Shown here in pieces: positions 16,688 to 25,352 of a stretch of 64,000 bases of DNA. The number at the start of each line of letters is the position of its first letter. Position 1 is the stretch's first letter. The stretch is from Synechocystis sp. PCC 6714. Its GTDB lineage: Bacteria; Cyanobacteriota; Cyanobacteriia; Cyanobacteriales; Microcystaceae. A model generated the notes under the pieces. The model did no database searches and was not told the DNA's origin. It saw only the letters and a list, made by a program, of their open reading frames with translations. Location: contig NZ_CP007542.1 in assembly GCF_000478825.2 (NCBI RefSeq), positions 3,410,001-3,474,000 on the forward strand, read 5' to 3'. A program made the translations under genes and the position numbers.

Positions 16688-18043
16688 TCAAGCTCCCATC
16701 AAATCATCTAACTCTTGGTAGTGGGGTGGTTTTTTGTGGGTGGGCTTTCCCCTGCGTATCACTAGGCGATCGCCTTGGGAACGGGAAAAAAGTTCGTTAA
16801 AGTAGCGGGCGGAGAAGATGACTAAATCTGCTGGGGCATCTACCCTTAATATTCCATTGTTTGCTAATCCCATCAACCGAGCTGGGGTCAGGTTAACAGT
16901 GGTACACCATTGGCCGTAGGGGGGATCTAGTTGGCCAATGCGTACTGATTGGTTCAATACCTCCAGGCCGTCGTGGTCTCCGAAGGGAAAAAATGGATCC
17001 CGACAATTGTCACTGGCGAACACCAGGGGAATTCCCTGGGACTGGATGGCGTGGACTTTGGTTATGCCTCGCCAGGCTGGTTTTTGGGGCTGATGACGCC
17101 CCTGGAGATAGAGGTTACACAGGGGGAGGCTGACAATGGCAATATTTGCCTGTTTAACCAATTCCAGGGTATCTTCCACTTGTTGGGGGGTCTGCACATC
17201 TAAACTACAACAGTGGCCACAGACAATTTGACCAGTAAAACCGATCTCTAGGGCGGTGGCGGCTGCTTGATGTAAAACTTGGGAGTGGCGATCGCCATTT
17301 TCATCCACATGCAAGTCAATGTCTAAATTTCTTGCTTGGGCTAGGCTCATTAAACGGGTTAACTGAGTCTTCACTTGGGGGCCAGCGTAGGCCACGCCCC
17401 CCAAAATACCGCCCTCATGGGCCATCTGGTCTGCTAACTTTTCCCCTGCGGAGCCTAGATAATAATCTGTGGTGACCATGGCTACCCCTTGCAGAATCAG
17501 GCGATTGGCCCAAGCTTGTCGCAGTTGTTGAAAACTTTTCCAAGCAATCTGACTTTGCTGACCTCCCATTTCTATGTGGGTACGCACCGCCGCGGTGCCA
17601 TGGGCATAGCTACATTGGAGAGCAAATTCCATCCTTCGGTAAATGTCTTCTGAGCTATGGTGCAGTTCAGCATCCCTTTCCGTAATGGCAATGGCCTCAG
17701 CAAAGGTTCCATCAATATTTGGCGATCGCCCCCATATATGGCCCTTATCCAAATGGGTATGCATATCGACAAAACAAGGCAAAATCATTCTTCGGTTTAG
17801 ATTTACCCTGGGGATATTTTGGCGATCAATCCCTTCGTCTAGGTTTTTCCCCGCTTCAACAGCAACAATACTTTTGATTCTGCCGTCAGCAATCTCCAAA
17901 TGGTAGAGTGCTAAATCTTCCCATGGCGTTGTCCCCTGAAATTTCTGTGGAGAAGGAAGCTTTGTTTGAACTAAATTGGGGGGAATATGGGCATTTTCAA
18001 GCCAATAATGACCATCATTCGGCAAAACTAGGGGAGAAGACAT
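16688..18043 (-). CDS. codA: Cytosine deaminase-like amidohydrolase
   Basis: 451 residues. Amidohydrolase-superfamily enzyme. The metal-binding HxH is in CFVDMHTHLDKGHIWGRSP; further signatures are DLHVDENGDRHSQ, IVCGHCCSLD and FASDNCRDPFFPFGDHDGLE, which match cytosine deaminase (deaminates cytosine to uracil) and close relatives. In PCC 6803 the equivalent gene (slr1237 by memory) is annotated as cytosine deaminase and lies in the same neighbourhood near gshB and pntA. The N-terminus is about 20 residues longer than in E. coli CodA. Substrate specificity within the family is inference. It converges with the MazF gene. Confidence 0.87.
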   Translation of the reverse strand: MSSPLVLPNDGHYWLENAHIPPNLVQTKLPSPQKFQGTTPWEDLALYHLEIADGRIKSIVAVEAGKNLDEGIDRQNIPRVNLNRRMILPCFVDMHTHLDKGHIWGRSPNIDGTFAEAIAITERDAELHHSSEDIYRRMEFALQCSYAHGTAAVRTHIEMGGQQSQIAWKSFQQLRQAWANRLILQGVAMVTTDYYLGSAGEKLADQMAHEGGILGGVAYAGPQVKTQLTRLMSLAQARNLDIDLHVDENGDRHSQVLHQAAATALEIGFTGQIVCGHCCSLDVQTPQQVEDTLELVKQANIAIVSLPLCNLYLQGRHQPQKPAWRGITKVHAIQSQGIPLVFASDNCRDPFFPFGDHDGLEVLNQSVRIGQLDPPYGQWCTTVNLTPARLMGLANNGILRVDAPADLVIFSARYFNELFSRSQGDRLVIRRGKPTHKKPPHYQELDDLMGA

Positions 18044-18195
18044 AAAAACGATAATTTAGGTTTGCCACTGTACTATTGGAGGCCGGTGTTCCCAATATTC
18101 CCAGGGGTTTATCTCCCTTGGCGATCGGATACCAATTTTCCTAGAACATTGGCCAGTATAATAGCCGGATTATCTGCTCTTTATCCATATCCACC

Positions 18196-18624
18196 ATGAT
18201 TACTAGGGAAACCTTGCCCGTTTATCTACAACGCTTTTGGCAAAACGCCATGGTGCGCTGGTGGATCATTGGCATTATTGCTATGGTCTTGAACGTCGTC
18301 CTCTTGGATTGGTTCAAAGTTTCCCTCGGTATGACCCTAACCTGGGCTTCCGTCCTCTCCGCCGAAGTCATTACCATCATCCGTTACGGGGCGATCGACT
18401 TATGGGTCTTTCGTAATCCCACTCTTTCTTGGCAACGCTGTTGGGAATACCATGTGGCGAACTTTAGTGGCTTTTTCCTTTGGAGTTTAATCATTGTCAT
18501 TTTAGGCAATAAGCTAGGCTGGGACCATAAAATAGCAGCCGTTGTGGCCACAATGATTACTGTCTTTTGGAGTATGGCCACTAACTTTCTTTGGGTTTGG
18601 CGCAAACCGAAAAAGAAAATCTAA
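18196..18624 (+). CDS. GtrA-family membrane protein
   Basis: 142 residues with four hydrophobic helices (about 18-42, 50-72, 84-106 and 112-135) and the GtrA-like features NRYGAIDLWVF-type loop (IIRYGAIDLWVF) and TNFLWVWRKP near the end. GtrA proteins are small polytopic proteins often thought to flip undecaprenyl- or polyprenyl-linked sugars for cell-surface glycosylation. It is followed after 38 bases by a large polytopic membrane protein on the same strand, a typical partner arrangement. Confidence 0.8.
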   Translation: MITRETLPVYLQRFWQNAMVRWWIIGIIAMVLNVVLLDWFKVSLGMTLTWASVLSAEVITIIRYGAIDLWVFRNPTLSWQRCWEYHVANFSGFFLWSLIIVILGNKLGWDHKIAAVVATMITVFWSMATNFLWVWRKPKKKI

Positions 18625-18662
18625 GTTCCTGGCCATTGGTGTGATGCGGAGGATAGACCAAG

Positions 18663-20111
18663 ATGGGCAAAATTTTTCACTTTGTTAATGACGAAAAAAA
18701 TCTTAAATATTGTTTTTTCCTGGCCATAGTAATTACCCTGGCTATTTTTTTGCTTAAATTCTCTGTCACTGGCTTTGGGGTTTATGGTGATGGTTTGGGC
18801 TACTACACTCCTCTAAGGTCCCTATTATTTGACGGTGATCTGAGAGTGGATAATGAATATAGTTATTATGCTGAAACCGCAGAGCAATTTAACAGCAGTC
18901 CCCGGGTATTTGGTCCTATTCCAGAATACAGTAAATATACTCTAGGTTTAGGCATTGTCCTACTACCTTTTTTTGCCTTAGGTCATCTAGCTGCTCTAGT
19001 CTTACATCAATTTAATAGTGCCATTCCTATTAATGGTATGTCCTGGCCCTATGAGTTGTTTTATTGCCTTGGTAGTGTCGGTTTAGGCATTACCAGTTTA
19101 GCCCTAAGTTATCGTTTTGCTCGGCGTTATTTTTCCCACATAAGTTGCTTACTGGCCGTAGGCGGAATTTGGTTTGCCTCACCTTTGAGTTATTACCTAT
19201 TCCTAGAAGTATCCATGTCCCATGCGGTTTCGGCCTTTCTCATTGCCCTATTTCTCTACGGCATATTAACCAAACCCTGGTTGACCAAAGCCCATTGGCA
19301 GATTACCCTCGGTTTGGCGATCGCCTTTGCTGCTTGGGTGCGGCCCCAAGATGTTTTATTTTTTCTAGCCCCCATATTAGTGGCGGCCATGGGTTTTGAG
19401 ACAAAATCACCAGGGAATAATGAACAAAACTCAGGGCCTATTTCAAGTGTTCATTGGAAAAAAGTTAGTAAAACTGTTGCCCAAAATCTTAGAAAAAGAG
19501 CATTTTGGCAACCCTTGTTGGTGATCGCCTCCGTCGTGGTCCTAATGCAAATTCCTCAGTTGTTAATTTATCTGTGGCAGTATGGTGGCATTGAACGCAT
19601 TCCCTATTTAGAAGAAGGACAAGCCACAGGCCATGGGGGTAGTTTTAACTGGTTGCAACCGTCCCTCTGGCAAGTATTATTCTCGGGGCATCGGGGTTTA
19701 TTCGTCTGGCACCCAATAACTTTACTGAGCATCGTTGGTTTAATCATTGGTTGGCAATTGTTACCCCGTTTAAACACTATTTTTTTAGTGACTTTCCTAG
19801 CTCAAGTTTATTTTATTGCCGCTTGGTGGTCTTGGTGGCAAGGGGCCAGCGTGGGGGGAAGAATGTTTAGTAATTGCACTTTTCTATTGGTTTTTGGCGT
19901 TGCTGGTTTTTGGCAAAAACTTTCTGGCTATCCCTGGCAAAAATGGGCTGTTTTGGTCACATTACTTTTCGCTTTTTGGAATTTATTAATTGTCTTGCAA
20001 TACCAATCGGGTATGATTCCCCCCGAGGAAGCGGTGACATTAACAGAGCTATATCAAAATCAATTTAGGATCATTCCCTTTTTTGCTAATCGTCTTCTTA
20101 ACAAGTTTTGA
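18663..20111 (+). CDS. Polytopic membrane protein, possibly a GT39/ArnT-like glycosyltransferase
   Basis: 482 residues with about 11-12 hydrophobic segments. The start ATG at 18663 has GGAGGA nine bases upstream. An extracytoplasmic-looking first loop contains YGDGLGYYTPLRSLLFDGDL, where an Asp-rich early loop resembles the catalytic loop of polyprenyl-phosphate-sugar-dependent GT-C enzymes. Further on come SMSHAVSAFLIALFLYG, AFAAWVRPQDVLFFLAP and WWSWWQGASVGGRMFSN, the last also found in cyanobacterial GT-C-like proteins. It follows the GtrA gene, which fits transfer of a lipid-linked sugar. The family assignment is by architecture only. Confidence 0.65.
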   Translation: MGKIFHFVNDEKNLKYCFFLAIVITLAIFLLKFSVTGFGVYGDGLGYYTPLRSLLFDGDLRVDNEYSYYAETAEQFNSSPRVFGPIPEYSKYTLGLGIVLLPFFALGHLAALVLHQFNSAIPINGMSWPYELFYCLGSVGLGITSLALSYRFARRYFSHISCLLAVGGIWFASPLSYYLFLEVSMSHAVSAFLIALFLYGILTKPWLTKAHWQITLGLAIAFAAWVRPQDVLFFLAPILVAAMGFETKSPGNNEQNSGPISSVHWKKVSKTVAQNLRKRAFWQPLLVIASVVVLMQIPQLLIYLWQYGGIERIPYLEEGQATGHGGSFNWLQPSLWQVLFSGHRGLFVWHPITLLSIVGLIIGWQLLPRLNTIFLVTFLAQVYFIAAWWSWWQGASVGGRMFSNCTFLLVFGVAGFWQKLSGYPWQKWAVLVTLLFAFWNLLIVLQYQSGMIPPEEAVTLTELYQNQFRIIPFFANRLLNKF

Positions 20112-20275
20112 TTGGTGTTGAGGATGATTCAGCAAAAGAGATAGTATATGGGTTTTATTAATTTTAAGTGCTATATAAAGTAGTTTCGTCGGCAAAAATA
20201 ACTGGTGATTCTGTCTAGCCTTGGCACCTATGGCAAACTGGCTGTAAAAAAATTGTCTTTTCTTCCCCTTTACGA

Positions 20276-20294
20276 CATAATGAAAATAATTTGC
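20276..20294 (+). promoter_or_regulatory. Candidate Fur box upstream of bfd
   Basis: The 19 bases CATAATGAAAATAATTTGC match the classical Fur consensus GATAATGATAATCATTATC at 14 of 19 positions. The site lies 46 bases before the bfd start codon, within a plausible promoter. Iron-dependent repression of bfd is known in other bacteria, which supports but does not prove the call. Confidence 0.5.
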
Positions 20295-20340
20295 AATAGC
20301 CTTTATTAAATCTCCCATAGAAATTTACGGAAAAGCCCTT

Positions 20341-20517
20341 ATGTATATCTGCGTTTGCCGGGGTATTAGCGATAAGCAAATTGAAGCGGCTGCCCAGCAA
20401 GGTATTACCTCCCTAGAAGAGTTGTCGGAGTCCATGGGGGTGGGAGCTGATTGTGGTGTCTGTCAGGGCCATGCCTGTCAGGTGCTAGAGGCGATCGCCA
20501 GGCAAAAAGTGACCTAA
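20341..20517 (+). CDS. bfd: Bacterioferritin-associated [2Fe-2S] ferredoxin Bfd
   Basis: 58 residues. MYICVCRGISDKQI gives Cys4 and Cys6, and DCGVCQGHAC gives Cys38 and Cys41: the C-x-C...C-x2-C spacing of Bfd [2Fe-2S] clusters. A further Cys at 46 is not a usual ligand. Bfd donates electrons to bacterioferritin for iron release. The ATG at 20341 is the only good start. It follows the polytopic membrane protein by about 230 bases with its own promoter region, including a candidate Fur site at 20276-20294. A hairpin overlaps its stop codon. Confidence 0.93.
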   Translation: MYICVCRGISDKQIEAAAQQGITSLEELSESMGVGADCGVCQGHACQVLEAIARQKVT

Positions 20518-20542
20518 TCCCCAAAAGGGAAACTGGATTAGG
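20513..20542. terminator. Hairpin between bfd and the DUF192 gene
   Basis: CCTAATCC (20513-20520) and GGATTAGG (20535-20542) form an 8-bp stem with a 14-base loop, overlapping the bfd stop codon. The sequence after it (CAAAATAATT) is only moderately T-rich. It lies between convergent genes and may act in both directions. Confidence 0.55.
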
Positions 20543-20577
20543 CAAAATAATTAGCAACAACACATAAGCCATTGGGA

Positions 20578-21120
20578 CTACTCGGCGGGAATTTTCACCG
20601 ACAAAGGCAGAAATTCCAACACTTGATCAATTTCCAAGCCCAACTCCTCTGCTCGCCCGGCCCCCAACTCTAACACCTGGTTCACCTCTTGGCTGATGGG
20701 GCCATAGTTTGGACAGGGATCCGCCTTACAGGGAGGCACATTGGCGATAACATATTTAATCTGCCCATCCCGAAGAAAAATCATATCCAGGGGAATGAGG
20801 GTGTTTTTCATCCAAAAGCGGGCAATTCTTGGCTCCGGAAAAACAAATAGCATACCCCGATCGCCACGGAGTTCAGTGCGGAACATTAAACCTTGGGCCT
20901 GTTCTAGGGGGGTTTTGGCCACTTCTAGCAAAATGGTTTCTGCACCAATGGTTACCTGGGCCGTTAACGGTAAGGTTTCTACCACCGGCGATCGGGAGTA
21001 ACTGGGACTACACCCCACCGTCCCCATTGTCAGTCCGACACTAAAGCCAATGGTTAACAACGCCCGCAGAATAGATTGGACTTTTGCTTGACTTGTATTC
21101 GGAAAAGTCAATGGGGTCAT
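20578..21120 (-). CDS. DUF192 family protein, exported or lipoprotein-like
   Basis: 180 residues. The N-terminus has a signal-like hydrophobic stretch (LLTIGFSVGLTMGTVGCSPS) with a Cys in a loose lipobox context, T-V-G-C, so it may be a lipoprotein or simply secreted. The mature part matches DUF192: EVAKTPLEQAQGLMFRTEL, MLFVFPEPRIARFWMKNT, IPLDMIFLRDGQI. DUF192 proteins are small, widespread and of unknown function. In PCC 6803 a similar gene lies in the slr1235-slr1237 area by my memory. It is about 30 bases downstream of the alpha/beta hydrolase on the same strand. Confidence 0.85.
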   Translation of the reverse strand: MTPLTFPNTSQAKVQSILRALLTIGFSVGLTMGTVGCSPSYSRSPVVETLPLTAQVTIGAETILLEVAKTPLEQAQGLMFRTELRGDRGMLFVFPEPRIARFWMKNTLIPLDMIFLRDGQIKYVIANVPPCKADPCPNYGPISQEVNQVLELGAGRAEELGLEIDQVLEFLPLSVKIPAE

Positions 21121-21153
21121 GGCAAACGATGGGGATTCCCCCAGGAATAGGGA

Positions 21154-22035
21154 TTAACCAATGGTAGCTAACCAATCCCGCATCAATTGGTTGACAGTGG
21201 ACGGATCTTCATCATGGGGACAGTGGCCCGCTGGCAAAAAGTGTTCCGTCAGTTGGGGGTAATGTTGACGAAATTTGATACTTCTTTCTTTCACCCGCAT
21301 CCAGGGATCCCCCTCCCCCCAAATGGCCAGCAGGGGAGCATTTAATTTAGCCAGTAGTTTATCCACCATTTCCCCCTGGGGAGATTTAAATACCGAAGCA
21401 AACACCTGGGCCGCCCCCGCATCACAGGAGGGACGATAAATTTCTTCCACCAGGCGATCGGTCACCGCTGTTTGGTCCACATAAACTTTTTTCAGGGTTT
21501 TGCGAATGGTGGGTTTGCGGCGTAAATATTGAAACAATAGATAACTGGGCAGAGGCTGGAGCATCAAACTTTGAATTATTTTTTGTACCAAATTAATACT
21601 ACGCTCACTGATCTGATCCCCAAACGGCCCCGCACTGTTGAGCAAGACTACCCCGGCAATTTTTTCTCCACCGTTGGCCGCCGCACACAAAGAAGCGTAG
21701 CCCCCCAGGGAATTGCCCGCCAGCACAGTTTTTTCCCCAATCACTTGATCAATAAAATCTAGCAGTTGTTGTTGCCAAAGTTGACCGCTATATTCCAAGG
21801 CCGGCTTGGCTGATCGCCCGAAACCCAACAGATCAATGGCCCAGACCTGGAACTGGTCTTGGAGTCCTTCCATGTTTTTACGCCAATGGTCGGTGGAAGC
21901 ACCAAAACCATGGACCAAGAGCAAAGAAGGCCGATCCGGCTGGGGTTTTCCGGCCCGGACATAGTAGATCTCATGCCCTTGCCAGTGCCAATAATTCCCT
22001 GTCGGTGCGGTGATCTGGGGCGAAACGGACTGCAT
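21154..22035 (-). CDS. Alpha/beta-fold hydrolase
   Basis: 293 residues. The fold shows LLLVHGFGASTDHWRKNME, the nucleophile elbow VLAGNSLGGYASLCAA, AIWGEGDPWM with the probable acid, and AGHCPHDEDPSTVNQ with the catalytic His. It resembles the cyanobacterial and plastid hydrolases related to pheophytinase-like and haloalkane-dehalogenase-like enzymes, but no specific substrate can be assigned. It sits between the HIT gene (45 bases upstream) and the DUF192 gene on the same strand, consistent with an operon. Confidence 0.87.
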   Translation of the reverse strand: MQSVSPQITAPTGNYWHWQGHEIYYVRAGKPQPDRPSLLLVHGFGASTDHWRKNMEGLQDQFQVWAIDLLGFGRSAKPALEYSGQLWQQQLLDFIDQVIGEKTVLAGNSLGGYASLCAAANGGEKIAGVVLLNSAGPFGDQISERSINLVQKIIQSLMLQPLPSYLLFQYLRRKPTIRKTLKKVYVDQTAVTDRLVEEIYRPSCDAGAAQVFASVFKSPQGEMVDKLLAKLNAPLLAIWGEGDPWMRVKERSIKFRQHYPQLTEHFLPAGHCPHDEDPSTVNQLMRDWLATIG

Positions 22036-22080
22036 CTTGTTAAGAATTGTTAAGTGGATTTATTTTCCCATCATAACCCT

Positions 22081-22425
22081 TCAACCCGGAGGCCAACTAA
22101 AAGGGCGATCGCCAAGGATATGGAGATGAAGATGGAACACCGTTTGCCCCACTTCCGCCCCGTTGTTGATGACCAAACGAAACCGATCGCCAATGCCTAA
22201 ATCCGCCGCCACTTCTTTGGCTTTGAGCAAAAGATGGCCCAGTAGGGCATGGTCTTCCGGGGTTGCATCCGACAATTGGGGTAAAGGCTTTTTGGGAATT
22301 AAAAGCACATGGACTGGCGCTTGGGGATTAACGTCCTTAAAGGCTAAGCAAAGATCATCCTCATAGACGATCGCCGCTGGAATTTCCCGACGGATAATTT
22401 TACCGAAAATGGTATCTTCTGCCAT
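22081..22425 (-). CDS. HIT family (Hint-type) nucleotide hydrolase
   Basis: 114 residues. Signature HIT motif VFHLHLHILGDRPFSW (His-x-His-x-His) near the C-terminus, preceded by DTIFGKIIRREIPA and HVLLIPKKPLPQL. These Hint-type purine nucleoside phosphoramidases hydrolyse AMP-linked amines such as adenosine phosphoramidate. Length is normal. In PCC 6803 the equivalent slr1234 also neighbours sdhA, by memory. Confidence 0.93.
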   Translation of the reverse strand: MAEDTIFGKIIRREIPAAIVYEDDLCLAFKDVNPQAPVHVLLIPKKPLPQLSDATPEDHALLGHLLLKAKEVAADLGIGDRFRLVINNGAEVGQTVFHLHLHILGDRPFSWPPG

Positions 22426-22476
22426 GGTTGGAACCTAAATTGACGCTATTCAGATTAACCTGCCAGCGGGGCAAGG

Positions 22477-22644
22477 CTAATTGAACTTTTGTTTAGCTTG
22501 TTCGTAAACAGTTTCGGTTATCTCCGTTATGCCCGCTTCCCTGGCAAAATTTTCTATTTTCTTGCGGGCAGCAGGACGAACGAAAAAAGGAATTTCCTTT
22601 AAACGCTCTGTCGCTTCAGCAGTCCAAGTAATAGGGTCACTCAT
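22477..22644 (-). CDS. Small PCP_red-domain protein
   Basis: 55 residues, short enough to be missed by length cut-offs. Start ATG 22644 (MSDPITWTAEATERLKEIP), then FFVRPAARKKIENFAREAG and ITEITETVYEQAKQKF. This is the compact helical domain found at the C-terminus of the light-independent protochlorophyllide reductase subunit ChlB (PCP_red family), here as a stand-alone protein. Stand-alone copies are common in cyanobacteria, with no settled function known to me; a role related to chlorophyll synthesis is inference. It lies between sdhA and the HIT gene on the same strand. Confidence 0.85.
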   Translation of the reverse strand: MSDPITWTAEATERLKEIPFFVRPAARKKIENFAREAGITEITETVYEQAKQKFN

Positions 22645-22775
22645 TGCAAAAATGGGTCTGGAATTTCGCCCTTAGGGATTAATTGACAAAGGCATTCTAC
22701 CGCGACCGCAAAATACTTGCCAAAGCATAGGCTATGGAAGAATCACTTCGTACTTTTGTTTGAACCTAAACTCAG

Positions 22776-24503
22776 TTAATATTTACGCTCCTTTGGCTCA
22801 AAACGATTAATCACCACAGGCATATATTCCACCTTGATCTGTTCTCCTTCAAAACTGGCCAAAGTATGGCGCAAAAATTGTTCGTCATCCCGACTGGGAA
22901 AATCTTCCCGGGCATGGGAACCCCGGCTTTCTTGTCGTTGGATCGCAGAAGTTAGGATCAATTCCCCCACTGCCATAATGCTTTGCAGTTCTAGGGCTTC
23001 AATAATTTCCGTATTCCATTCCGGTTGTTTATCATCCAGAAATATTTGCCCGTATTGAGCTTTGAGATTTTGTACCTGTTCCAAACCCTCCGCCATGACC
23101 GATTCAGAGCGGAACACCCCGCAATGGCTAGTCATACAATCTTGAAAAGCCTGACGTAGGGCACTAATCCGCACTGTGCCCTGTTGATTGAGGAGTTGAT
23201 CAATGCGGTTTTGGGCCTCGGTTTTATAAACTGTTTCATCAATGGCCGGGAGCGATCGCCCTTGGATATATTCGGCAATGCTACGACCGGTGCGACGACC
23301 ATAGACCACGCATTCCAACAGGGAGTTACTGCCCAACCGATTGCCCCCATGGACGGAAACACAAGCACATTCCCCCGCTGCAAAAAATCCTTCTGTTAAC
23401 TCGTTGGCATTTTTTCTGACCCGACCATCGGTGTTTACCGGAATACCCCCCATACAGTAATGGACTGTGGGCCGCACCGGCATTGGTTGTTCCACCGCAT
23501 CAATGCCCACTAAACGGTGAGCTTCCTCCCAACAGAAGGGAATACGGCTCATGATTTTTTCCCGACCCATGTGGCGCAAATCCAAATACACATAGGGACC
23601 TCCAGCACTACCATCAGCATTAACCCCTCGCCCTGCCCGAATTTCCAGGGTAATGGCCCGGGAAGTGATGTCCCTGGGGGCCAACTCCATGCGACTGGGG
23701 GCATAGTCTTCCATAAACCTGCGCCCTTCACTGTTAATCAAATATGCTCCTTCTCCCCGCACAGCCTCAGAAATTAGTACCCCCACCGGATATAGTCCCG
23801 TGGGATGAAACTGGACAAACTCCATGTCTTCCAAGGGAATTCCGGCGATCGCCGCCATGGCCAAACCATCCCCTGTGGAAGCATAGTCATTGGAAGTGGT
23901 GTTATAAACCCGGCCGTAACCCCCCGTGGCCACCATCACCGCCCTGGCCCGGATAACTTCGATGCGACCGGTGGCAATTTCATACATTACTAAGCCTTTC
24001 GCCTGGCCATCTTCGTAGATGAGTTTCATCACGTACCACTCATCGTAAATTTCCACCTTATTGCGACGGAGATTATTCACCAGTTCGTGCAAAATAGCAT
24101 GGCCGGTTTTATCGGCGGCATAGCAAGTACGGTTGTGGGAATGGCCCCCAAAGGCTCGCTGGGCGATTTTACCATCCGGTAAACGGGAAAAAAGTACTCC
24201 CAAATGTTCTAGCTCAATGATGACTTCCGGCGCTTCTTTAGTGAGAATTTCCACCGCATCCTGATCCGCTAGGTAGTCAGAACCCTTAACCGTATCAAAG
24301 GCATGGGCTTCCCAGGAATCCTCTGCGTCAACGTTTTTTAAGCTCGCTGCAATGCCTCCCTGGGCCGCCACGGAATGGGAACGGATGGGATGGGTTTTGG
24401 CCACGATCGCCACTTTGGTATCGGGGGCCAGACGCTTAATTTCTAGGGCGGCCCGACAACCAGCTAAACCTCCACCAACGATGACAACATCCTGTTCGAG
24501 CAT
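22776..24503 (-). CDS. sdhA: Succinate dehydrogenase/fumarate reductase flavoprotein subunit SdhA
   Basis: 575 residues. The FAD-binding Rossmann motif is [15 protein letters not shown] at the N-terminus; [12 protein letters not shown] carries the His that is covalently flavinylated in relatives. The active-site regions are [31 protein letters not shown] and [15 protein letters not shown]. SdhA oxidises succinate to fumarate and passes electrons through SdhB to the thylakoid quinone pool, which in cyanobacteria is an important respiratory input. The subunit B gene is not in this window, as in PCC 6803. The stop lies about 130 bases before the PCP_red gene. Confidence 0.95.
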   Translation of the reverse strand: MLEQDVVIVGGGLAGCRAALEIKRLAPDTKVAIVAKTHPIRSHSVAAQGGIAASLKNVDAEDSWEAHAFDTVKGSDYLADQDAVEILTKEAPEVIIELEHLGVLFSRLPDGKIAQRAFGGHSHNRTCYAADKTGHAILHELVNNLRRNKVEIYDEWYVMKLIYEDGQAKGLVMYEIATGRIEVIRARAVMVATGGYGRVYNTTSNDYASTGDGLAMAAIAGIPLEDMEFVQFHPTGLYPVGVLISEAVRGEGAYLINSEGRRFMEDYAPSRMELAPRDITSRAITLEIRAGRGVNADGSAGGPYVYLDLRHMGREKIMSRIPFCWEEAHRLVGIDAVEQPMPVRPTVHYCMGGIPVNTDGRVRKNANELTEGFFAAGECACVSVHGGNRLGSNSLLECVVYGRRTGRSIAEYIQGRSLPAIDETVYKTEAQNRIDQLLNQQGTVRISALRQAFQDCMTSHCGVFRSESVMAEGLEQVQNLKAQYGQIFLDDKQPEWNTEIIEALELQSIMAVGELILTSAIQRQESRGSHAREDFPSRDDEQFLRHTLASFEGEQIKVEYMPVVINRFEPKERKY

Positions 24504-24677
24504 GGAAAAACCTTCAAAAAAGCAACAACAACAATCCCTTGAGGGCTTGCCTTCCCTAATGCTGAATCATTTTTGCTAATTCAACAATTTTGACTGGAAT
24601 TAATTCCCACTGGAGTCTTTGCGGAGCTAATGGAGCAACTCTGCACCAGCTTGCTCCCAATCAATGTCGGGGCTAGG

Positions 24678-25262
24678 TCAGGGACAAAAAAGAGTATCTT
24701 TGGTTTGCCGTCCCGTCACCGGATTAGTACCCTTAGCTCGCTCACAAAGGTATTCCTCCGTATCGGGTCGCAGGATAATGTCCGTCAAATCAGCCCCTTC
24801 AATGTCCACTTCACCGAACTTGGTATTGGTACCAAAAGAACCCTCTAGCCGGGCGTTGCGGAGGTTGGCGTGGGTGAGGCGGGCGGACTCAAAATCTGCG
24901 CTCCGGGCATCGGCCCCCTCCAGAATGGCTCCGTCCATATTGGCGGAAAAAAACCGTGCCCCTTGGATATTGGCGCCGGTGAAATCTGCCCCCCGTAGAT
25001 TGGAGTGGTCAAAAATTGAACCATGGAGGTCCTGATGGGAAAAATCTGCCCCCACTAGGTTGCCTCGGTTATAGTCCAGGGCCCCACTGGGACCCGCCAG
25101 GGCAAAAATGGCTAAGCCAAAAGCTGAAACCACGAAACAAGCCTGGACTAGGGGTTGCCACCGGATAACTGTTCGATTTCTGGTAGTGCTGGCTCCGGAG
25201 GATGGAAGCCATTGACAGAACTTTTGAGCGAGAAAATTTTGAAAAATCATTAAAAAGTTCAT
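24678..25262 (-). CDS. Pentapeptide-repeat protein, membrane-anchored or exported
   Basis: About 194 residues from the ATG at 25262, which has GGGAGGTGG eight bases upstream; an open extension to 25298 lacks a ribosome-binding site. A hydrophobic segment (LVQACFVVSAFGLAIFAL) near residue 45 suggests a signal or anchor. Then come consecutive A(D/N)LXX-type repeats, such as VGADFSHQDLHGSIF, LRGADFTGANIQGARF and GADARSADFESARL, forming a right-handed beta-helix. Such lumenal pentapeptide proteins are numerous in cyanobacteria and mostly of unknown function. The C-terminus contains Cys residues (LCERAKG, FCP) that may pair. Confidence 0.85.
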   Translation of the reverse strand: MNFLMIFQNFLAQKFCQWLPSSGASTTRNRTVIRWQPLVQACFVVSAFGLAIFALAGPSGALDYNRGNLVGADFSHQDLHGSIFDHSNLRGADFTGANIQGARFFSANMDGAILEGADARSADFESARLTHANLRNARLEGSFGTNTKFGEVDIEGADLTDIILRPDTEEYLCERAKGTNPVTGRQTKDTLFCP

Positions 25263-25352
25263 TAAAATCCACCTCCCATAGCACTTACCTTTTTCCACTA
25301 TACATCAGTGGCTAAGGTATTAATATTGCCAGGATCTCTATCATTGGAGCCA

